Positions 58,203-64,000 of a stretch of 64,000 nucleotides of DNA are shown here, piece by piece. The stretch's first letter is position 1, and the number at the start of each line of letters is the position of its first letter. Location of the stretch: positions 310,001 through 374,000 of the forward strand of contig NZ_CALNVW010000020.1 of assembly GCF_940670765.1 (NCBI RefSeq). The letters run 5' to 3'. This DNA is from Streptomyces sp. A 4/2. Lineage in GTDB: Bacteria > Actinomycetota > Actinomycetes > Streptomycetales > Streptomycetaceae. The notes beneath the pieces were generated by a model. The model saw only the letters and a program-made list of their open reading frames with translations, had not been told where the DNA came from and did no database searches. The position numbers and the translations under genes are program-made.

Positions 58203-58610
58203 TTCCCTCGTCAACCCCTTCCCCAGCCGGTGTCGTCGGAATTCTGGAGAGTGAATGCAATTCCGTACACTAAAGCCTCCGAAGAGCGGTCGGGGGGTGA
58301 GCGAATCCGCAAGGAGCCGTGAGCACTTCGAGAATTCAATGGAATTCCTTCGGCCTTCAGAGCATGCTCACAAGTCAGTGGCGGGGCCATGGGCCCGAGG
58401 ATGGTTCAAGGTGCATGCAGCAACGCACCTGCCGGGATATAGGGAAAATAGGCGGACATACCGCCAGGAAACGACGGGCCGTGTCCGGCCCCCTCCAACG
58501 GCCTGACTACCCTGCGGCGCGTACCGGCCCCGAACCGCCCGCCAACCGCGACCCAACCGGTGCCGCGCACGCTGGGGCCGCACATCCCAGACCGGACGGA
58601 GGTGACGCGA
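58203..58610. other. Regulatory region between SARP gene and radical SAM operon
   Basis: About 408 bp with lower GC than the genes. It holds an inverted repeat GGCGG-ACATA-CCGCC near 58452 and GAATTC/GGAATTC motifs near 58235-58350. I looked for SARP-type heptad repeats at 11- or 22-bp spacing and could not find a clear set. Two short frames (ATG 58255 and GTG 58319) have poor codon bias; the second could extend the radical SAM protein by 97 residues, but its ribosome site is too close to the start. Confidence 0.45.
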
Positions 58611-59677
58611 TGCGGCTGGCGGAGATCATCGAGCTGCGTCCGGTACCGGCTGCCGGGCTCCTCGCCACCCTGACCAGGCGCTGCCCGCTCAGCTGTGCCC
58701 ACTGCTCCACCTCGTCGGGGCCACGGGGGGAGGACACTCCGGCCGAGGCACTGCGCCGCTTCGTCGGCGGCTTCACCTCCGGGAACCGTCCGGAGGTCCT
58801 CATGCTCACGGGCGGTGAACCGCTGCTACGGCCCGCGCTCGTGGAGGAGCTCGCGGCGCTCGCCGCGACGGCCGGAACACGGACGTCGGTGCTCAGCGGC
58901 ATGTTCTTCGCGGCCGAAGGCCGGGTACCCGGCCGCATCATGCGCGCGTTGCGGCATGTCGCCCATTTCTCGGCGAGCATCGACGTGTTCCACGAACGTG
59001 AAGTACCTCGCGCGGCGGCCTTTCGCGCGGTACACCGCATCATGGAAAGCGGAATCGATGTGAGCTTTCACGTGGTGGGCAACGCGGTCGACGATCCGTA
59101 TCTCGCGGACATCACCACGTCCATACGGACCGAATTCCGGGACCGGGCAGCCGTACTGGTCAATCACGTCAGGCCGGTGGGGCGGGCGGCCGGCTGGGCA
59201 GCCGCCCGAACGGTCCCGTTCCAGGCCGCCCCGGACAAGATTCTCGCCGGGGGACCCGTCGCGCCGTGCGCGATGGCGGCCTGGCCGGTGGTGACCTTCG
59301 ACGGCACCGTCACGGCCTGCTGCAACCAGCGTGTGGTGGACGACCGCCCGGTGCCGGAGCACCTGCGTCTGGGACACATCGCGGAGGACGACTGGCCGCT
59401 GGTACGGCGCCGCTGCGAGGAGTCGCCTGTGCTGCGCACCATCCGTACCGCCGGGGTCGGGTCCTGTACGGACTGCCGCGCCCTGGCCCGGCGGCCCGCG
59501 GCACTGGACGTGGCCGAACGCGCCGGTTCACGCCCGGCGGCCGGCGCCATGGACGCGCTCGGCGCCCGGCTCCAGCGCGATGCGGGGGCCGCTTCCCTGC
59601 TGCGACGGTACGGAAGCGAGCGGTACGCGCCGCTCGTGCTGCTCGGCGGTCGCGGGGACGAGGAGGTTCCCGCGTGA
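58611..59677 (+). CDS. Radical SAM enzyme, putative RiPP maturase with C-terminal cysteines
   Basis: This 355-residue protein has the radical SAM triad C25-PLS-C29-AH-C32 binding the [4Fe-4S] cluster that cleaves S-adenosylmethionine, followed by MLTGGEPLLRP (the GGE motif). C-terminal cysteines (APCAMAAWP, VTACCNQR, GSCTDCRAL) suggest a SPASM-like domain with extra clusters, as in peptide-modifying enzymes. GGAGGTGA ends 4 bp before the ATG at 58611. It is cotranscribed with an iron oxidase-like protein and a 69-residue small protein, so it probably modifies a peptide. The bond made (thioether, C-C, or other) cannot be inferred. Confidence 0.9.
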
Positions 59678-60378
59678 GCCCGTCGGCCGTCGCGAGCCTG
59701 CGACTCGAACTTTCCCTTGTGCAACCCGTCCTGCGGGCCTCCGCCGCCCGCGTCTGGCGCTCCGATTCCGGGCTCCCGGGCCGCTACCGGCACTTTCTGT
59801 GCGCCATGCACCAGGTGATCCGTGCTTCCGTTCCGCTGATGGAGCGGGCCGCCGCACGGTGCGAGGCGCTGTCGCAGGACCCGGTGGCGCCGCTGCTCGC
59901 GCGGTACCTGCGGGCCCACGCCGAGGAGGAACGGGGCCATGACGACTGGCTCCTCGCCGACGCCGCAGCGACCGGCACGGCCCCCGGCGAGCTGACCTGC
60001 GCCGTCCCGCCGGCCCACGTCGCCGCCCTGGTGGGCGCGCAGTACTACTGGCTCGAACACAGCCATCCAGTGGCCCTGCTCGGCTACATCGCGGTACTGG
60101 AGGGCAACGCGCCGGCGCCGGGCCTGGCCGGGCGGCTGGAGCGCGAGACGGGACTGCCACAGGCTGCGTTCGAGACCGTGCGCCTTCACGCGGACCTCGA
60201 CGACGGACACGGTGCGGACCTGGACCGGCTGCTCGACCGGCTGCCTCTGGACGCCGCGCAGCGCTCCCTGGTCGCCGTCAGCGCACTGCACACGGTCGCC
60301 GCTCTCACCGAGTTGTTCGACCGCATCGCCGCGGCACCAACCGTACGGGAGGGCGCTCATGAACGACCCCGCACCTGA
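59674..60378 (+). CDS. Iron-containing heme-oxygenase-like (HDO) redox enzyme
   Basis: This 234-residue all-helical protein starts at a GTG overlapping the radical SAM stop, with AGGAGG upstream. Candidate metal ligands are in RAHAEEERGHDDWLLADAAA (EE..H), YYWLEHSHPVALLGYIAV (E..H) and RLHADLDDGHGADLDRLL (H..D..H). This spacing resembles heme-oxygenase-like diiron oxidases/oxygenases, a scaffold used for N-oxygenation, desaturation or C-C cleavage. It is likely a second tailoring enzyme of the cluster. Its end overlaps the next gene by 20 bp. Confidence 0.85.
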   Translation: MSPSAVASLRLELSLVQPVLRASAARVWRSDSGLPGRYRHFLCAMHQVIRASVPLMERAAARCEALSQDPVAPLLARYLRAHAEEERGHDDWLLADAAATGTAPGELTCAVPPAHVAALVGAQYYWLEHSHPVALLGYIAVLEGNAPAPGLAGRLERETGLPQAAFETVRLHADLDDGHGADLDRLLDRLPLDAAQRSLVAVSALHTVAALTELFDRIAAAPTVREGAHERPRT

Positions 60379-60568
60379 TCGCGATTGCCTCCACGCGCTG
60401 GAGGACGCCGGGTTCCCGCTGCACAGCCTCTCCCCCGAACAACGGGAGGTGCTTCAGGACCTCAGCGCGGAGGAACTGACCCTGCTCCTGGGTCTGAAGG
60501 AGCGGCTCGACGCGGCCGAGCCGGAGGTACAGGCGCACAGTGAGATCGCCGGCGGAGCACTGTTCTGA
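60359..60568 (+). CDS. Small 69-residue protein, aroma-sacti-type, candidate peptide substrate
   Basis: The ATG at 60359 has GGGAGGG just upstream and lies within the end of the previous gene. The product has a short acidic start with its single cysteine (DRDCLHALEDAGFPLHSL), a helical middle (SPEQREVLQDLSAEELTLLL) and ends EVQAHSEIAGGALF. From memory it matches the small proteins NCBI calls 'aroma-sacti cluster domain'. With one cysteine near the start and none in the C-terminal part, it is not a conventional sactipeptide precursor. It may be the modified peptide, a leader-type carrier, or a partner of the radical SAM enzyme. Confidence 0.75.
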   Translation: MNDPAPDRDCLHALEDAGFPLHSLSPEQREVLQDLSAEELTLLLGLKERLDAAEPEVQAHSEIAGGALF

Positions 60569-63500
60569 TGACCGGGACCGCACGGACGAGGTGCCCCCGG
60601 TGCCCTGAACCGCCGCCGGAGGGCGCGGCCTTCTGCCCCCGGTGCGGTACCGCCTGTGTGGCCGCGGCCGACTCCGGCCCGGCCGAGGAGCGCCGGGTGG
60701 TCACCGTGGTCTTCTGCGACCTCGTCGGGTCCACGGCCCTGTCCGGGCGGCTCGACCCGGAGACGCTGCGCACGGTGACTCTCCGGTACTTCGCGCTGAT
60801 GCGGGCCCGGATCGAGGAACACGGCGGCACCGTGGAAAAGTTCATCGGCGATGCCGTGATGGCGGTGTTCGGGGTGCCCGCGCGCCACGAGGACGACGCC
60901 CACCGGGCCCTGGCCGCCGCCCGTGGAATGGTCACCGGCCTCGACGGACTCAACGCCGAGCTGGAGCAGGAGCACGGCGTGCGGCTCGCCGTCCGTATCG
61001 GTGTGAACACCGGTGAGGTGGTGGTGAACGTCGACCCCGCCGCCCGGCAGGCCCTGGTCTCCGGCGAGGTGGTCAACATCGGCGCACGGCTCGAACAGCA
61101 CGCCGGCGCGGGGGAGATCCTGATCGGCCCCGCCACGCTGCACGCCGCCGGGCCCTCGGCGGTCACCGAACCCGCCGGATCGCTGTCCCTCAAGGGGGTC
61201 GGCGTCCCCGTCGCGGCGCGGCGCCTGGTCACGCTGCACGAGGACGCCCCTGAGCGGGTACGCCGCTTCGACACCCCCTTCATCGGCCGTGAGCAGGAAC
61301 TGGCCGAACTCCGGCTGCTGTTGAGCAAGCTGGTGACGGACCACCATTCGCATCTGGTGACCGTCTACGGTGAGGCCGGGCTCGGTAAGACGCGCTTGCT
61401 GCGCGAGTGGCTGCGGGACTGCCCGGCGTACGGCGAGGGCCGGTGCCGGCCGTACGGCGAGACCGGCTCCCTCTCGCCGCTCGCCGAAGCGGTACGCCAG
61501 ATACTCGCGGCCGTGGGAGAGGAAGCTGCCCTCGCCGCGCTTCCGGTCCACGAGCGGACGGAGGCGGAACAGGCGCTGCGCCTGCTGCGGACCGGGCTGC
61601 TCGCGGACGGCACGCCCAGTCCCTCGGTGGACGACACCCTGATGGCGCTGGCCTGCCTGCTGGACGGGTTGTCCCGTGAGCGGCCCGTGGTCGTCGTACT
61701 GGACGACTGCCACTGGGCGTCCGCGCCACTGCTCGACATGGCGGACCGGTTGCTGGACGAACTCGAACGCTCCCCCGTCGCCCTGGTGTGTGTCGCGCGT
61801 CCGGAGCTGCTGGAGACCCACCCCGGCTGGGGCAGCGGCCGGATGCGGTCCGTGTCGCTGCTGCTCACGCCGCTCACCCGGGAAGAGGCCGCCGCTCTCG
61901 CCGGCGAGCTGGTCGAGGTGGCGGCCCACCGGCAGGGCGTACTGGAGGGTGCCCTGGACCGCGCCGAGGGCAATCCGCTGTACCTGGAACACCTGACGGC
62001 CATGGCGGCCGAGTGCGACGACCTTCCCCTCACCGTGCACGCCCTGCTCGGCGCCCGCATCGACGCGCTGCCGCCCGAGGAGCGGACCCTGCTGCAGCTG
62101 GCCGCCGTCCTGGGGCGCGAGTTCCGCCGCGCCGACCTGGCCGAGCTGGCCACCGGCGACGAGCCCGCCGGCCCCGCGGAGTCCCCCACCGGTCTGCTGC
62201 GAGGCCTCGTGCGCCGCCGGCTCATCGAGGCCGGTGGCCGCACCCTGTCCACGAGCTCCGTGCTCCGGTTCGGCAGCGCCCTGGTGCAGGAGACCGCGTA
62301 CCGCGGGATGGCCAAGAAGGTGCGTGCCCGGCGTCACGAGCACGCCGCCCGGATCCTCGCCGGGCAGGAGGCGGGTGATGCGGCCGTCGGCGCCCATCTG
62401 GCCCGCGCCCACCGGCTGCTCACCGAACTGGGGATGCGCGACGACGAGACCGACGCCCTGCGTGCTCGCGCCGCCGGCCTGCTCACCCGGGCTGGCGCGG
62501 CTGCCCTGGCACGCTCCGATCTGCCATGGGCCGACGACCTCCTCACCCAGGGCCTGGCCCTGGCCGCTCCCGGCGAGGCGGCCGCCGGCGAGGCCGCCCG
62601 CCGCCTCGGTGAGACGAAGGTAGCCCGCGGCGAACCGGTGCGCGGCCGGGAGCTGCTGGCGGGTGCGCTCGACACGGCGGAGCGGGCCGGTGACCGGCTG
62701 GGCGCCGCCCATGCCCGGCTCGCGCTGACCGCCCTCGACCCCCGGCACGGCTCGGCGGCCGACGTGGCCGAGGCCGCACTCGCGCTGTTCACGGTGGCGG
62801 GCGACGACCAGGGCATCGCCCGTGCCTGCGTCCGCATCGCCCAGGACCGTCAGCGGCGCGGACGGCACGCCGACGCCGAGTCGCTGCTGTGCCAGGCCCT
62901 GGACCACGCCGGCCGAGCCGACGCCGAGCCCGAACGGGCCTTGGCGCTCGGCGCGGTCGGCATCTCCCTGTGGCGGGGCCCGACCCCGGTCGCGCGTGCC
63001 GTCGAGCGCTGCGAGGAACTGCTGACCACCCACGGCGCCGGCCGGCCAACCGTCCGGGCCACCCTGGGCTGCCCGCTGGCCGTACTCCTGGCCCTGCAGG
63101 GACGGCACGACGAAGCGCGCGAGCGGCTGGCCGAGGCGGCGCGCCTCGCCGACGGCCTCGGCTACGCCGAGAGCGCGCTGTTCGTCCCCCTGTTCGCCGC
63201 GGAGGTCGAGGCCCTGACGGGCACACCGGGCCGCAGGCTCGCCCTGCTGGAGGAGGCCGCGCGCGCCGGACGCGAACTCGGCGCCACGGGTGCGCTTCCC
63301 GGCATCGCCCGCGAGCGGGCGCGGATCCTGCTGGACCGCGGGGAGCAGGCGGAGGCGCTGGCCCTGCCGGATCCCCAGGAGGCCGGCCTGCCCCCGGCGG
63401 AGTCCGCCGACGCGTACGGACTGCGGGCCCGTGCGCTCGCCCTCGCCGGGGAGCCGGCAGCCGCGCGCGCCTGCGCGGGCCGGGCGACCGCCGCGGCGGG

Positions 63501-63732
63501 TGACACGGACTCACCGGTCGTCCGGGGCACCGCGGCCCTCGACCTGGCTCACACGCTGCGCACGCTCGCTCTGCCCGCGGACGCGGCGCGGGAGGCGCGC
63601 ACGGCGCTGCGGCACTTCGCCGCCAAGGGGCACCGGCTCGGCGTGGACCGCGCGTCCGTGTTCGCCGACGACAGCTCGGCCGCGGCCCGGAGCGCGGATC
63701 GTCCGGCCGGGCGGGAAGGCAGGACCGTATGA
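60568..63732 (+). CDS. Class III nucleotidyl cyclase-like / AAA ATPase / TPR regulator
   Basis: This 1054-residue protein starts at an ATG overlapping the previous stop (TGATG). Order: zinc-ribbon (C9-PR-C12 ... C23-PR-C26); class III cyclase domain about residues 42-215, with both metal aspartates (D51 in FCDLVGST, D95 in FIGDAVMAVFG); AAA/MalT-type ATPase with Walker A GEAGLGKTRLL near 268 and Walker B VVVLDDCHWAS near 370; then TPR-like helices to the end. There is no helix-turn-helix, so it signals by cyclic nucleotide or as a STAND-type switch. Including it in the RiPP operon, and not apart from it, is unusual. Confidence 0.9.
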   Translation: MTGTARTRCPRCPEPPPEGAAFCPRCGTACVAAADSGPAEERRVVTVVFCDLVGSTALSGRLDPETLRTVTLRYFALMRARIEEHGGTVEKFIGDAVMAVFGVPARHEDDAHRALAAARGMVTGLDGLNAELEQEHGVRLAVRIGVNTGEVVVNVDPAARQALVSGEVVNIGARLEQHAGAGEILIGPATLHAAGPSAVTEPAGSLSLKGVGVPVAARRLVTLHEDAPERVRRFDTPFIGREQELAELRLLLSKLVTDHHSHLVTVYGEAGLGKTRLLREWLRDCPAYGEGRCRPYGETGSLSPLAEAVRQILAAVGEEAALAALPVHERTEAEQALRLLRTGLLADGTPSPSVDDTLMALACLLDGLSRERPVVVVLDDCHWASAPLLDMADRLLDELERSPVALVCVARPELLETHPGWGSGRMRSVSLLLTPLTREEAAALAGELVEVAAHRQGVLEGALDRAEGNPLYLEHLTAMAAECDDLPLTVHALLGARIDALPPEERTLLQLAAVLGREFRRADLAELATGDEPAGPAESPTGLLRGLVRRRLIEAGGRTLSTSSVLRFGSALVQETAYRGMAKKVRARRHEHAARILAGQEAGDAAVGAHLARAHRLLTELGMRDDETDALRARAAGLLTRAGAAALARSDLPWADDLLTQGLALAAPGEAAAGEAARRLGETKVARGEPVRGRELLAGALDTAERAGDRLGAAHARLALTALDPRHGSAADVAEAALALFTVAGDDQGIARACVRIAQDRQRRGRHADAESLLCQALDHAGRADAEPERALALGAVGISLWRGPTPVARAVERCEELLTTHGAGRPTVRATLGCPLAVLLALQGRHDEARERLAEAARLADGLGYAESALFVPLFAAEVEALTGTPGRRLALLEEAARAGRELGATGALPGIARERARILLDRGEQAEALALPDPQEAGLPPAESADAYGLRARALALAGEPAAARACAGRATAAAGDTDSPVVRGTAALDLAHTLRTLALPADAAREARTALRHFAAKGHRLGVDRASVFADDSSAAARSADRPAGREGRTV

Positions 63733-64000
63733 CCGACGCAACGGCGGGGGGGCTCACCTGGAGCCTGCGCGACCGCACTCCCGAGGACCTCACGATGCTC
63801 GCCGACACGGTGCCGGCCCTGCCCGCCGACCCCTCGGCGTGGTCGGACGGCGGCGGGGTCCGGGTGTGCGTGGTCGACACCGGGGTGGAGTGCGGCCACC
63901 CCTCGGTCGGCACGGTCCAGGGCTCCTACGAGGTGGCACCCGCACCCGACGGAACCCTGCGCGTCGTCGACAGCGGTCCACTGCCCGACGGCGCCGGTGA
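63729..64000 (+). CDS. S8 family serine peptidase (subtilase), 3' truncated
   Basis: The ATG overlaps the previous stop (ATGA), so it belongs to the same operon. Ninety residues are visible. They include VCVVDTGVECGHPSVG, the DTG motif with the catalytic aspartate of subtilisins; the histidine and serine motifs must lie beyond the window. There is no signal peptide (MTDATAGGLTWSLRDRTPED), so it probably acts inside the cell, consistent with a leader peptidase that matures the cluster's peptide. Confidence 0.85.
   Translation, partial: MTDATAGGLTWSLRDRTPEDLTMLADTVPALPADPSAWSDGGGVRVCVVDTGVECGHPSVGTVQGSYEVAPAPDGTLRVVDSGPLPDGAG

Noticed and set aside
58319..58610. 97-residue N-terminal extension of the radical SAM protein from a GTG
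   Set aside because: Ribosome site lies only 2 bp from that GTG, bias is poor, and the ATG at 58611 has an excellent site with normal spacing.
1..64000. tRNA, rRNA, CRISPR arrays or insertion sequences
   Set aside because: I scanned the gaps for T-arm motifs, repeated spacer patterns and transposase motifs and found none.

Overview
The window is very GC-rich, with strongly GC-biased third codon positions, many GTG starts, GTGA/ATGA gene overlaps, twin-arginine and lipoprotein export signals, SARP-type regulators and several leaderless genes. It reads as chromosomal DNA of a Streptomyces or a close relative. I see no rRNA, tRNA, CRISPR array, insertion sequence, attachment site or replication origin. 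Functions are read from motifs and remembered families; no database search was run.

Layout. 0-11 kb: the end of a cupin-type sugar isomerase, a ROK kinase, a secreted GH110 alpha-galactosidase, argG, a lipoprotein, a LysR regulator, an exported phosphocholine phospholipase C and a secreted lipase. 10.7-14.7 kb: a MerR-PP2C fusion, an MFS exporter, a P-loop protein and a zinc-ribbon protein. 15.0-19.0 kb: a tightly coupled five-gene cassette (61-residue peptide, unknown 228-residue protein, two paralogous DUF6895-like proteins, beta-lactamase-fold hydrolase without a signal peptide). It is my first candidate for an undescribed system. 19-22 kb: GH18 enzyme, a frameshifted gene, and a LysM/transglycosylase gene under a c-di-AMP (ydaO) riboswitch. 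22.5-27 kb: an NCS1 permease divergent from TetR and amidohydrolase genes. 27-33.5 kb: YrdC/Sua5-like protein, CtaG-like protein, beta-helix protein, a TetR/P450/ferredoxin unit with a perfect palindromic operator, and a DUF779 protein.

33.6-40.8 kb is an acyl-CoA catabolism block: two overlapping acyl-CoA dehydrogenases, a quinone oxidoreductase-like protein, a dienoyl-CoA-reductase-like SDR and an enoyl-CoA hydratase, followed by a PIG-L deacetylase and a proline iminopeptidase-like hydrolase. 41-44.5 kb encodes an osmoprotectant ABC transporter whose ATPase lies convergent to its permeases and binding protein. 44.7-48.6 kb holds a pirin, an FBP zinc-finger protein, DUF6243 and a split FAD oxidoreductase. 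48.7-52.7 kb is a large GH101 endo-alpha-N-acetylgalactosaminidase; with GH110 and GH18 it suggests attack on host or mucin-like glycans. 53-55 kb has a DUF2236 protein and degraded or tiny genes.

55.2-64 kb is a regulated RiPP-like locus: LuxR-type and SARP regulators, then a coupled operon of radical SAM enzyme, heme-oxygenase-like iron protein, 69-residue 'aroma-sacti'-type small protein, a very large class III cyclase-ATPase-TPR regulator, and a subtilase cut by the window edge. It is the second candidate system.
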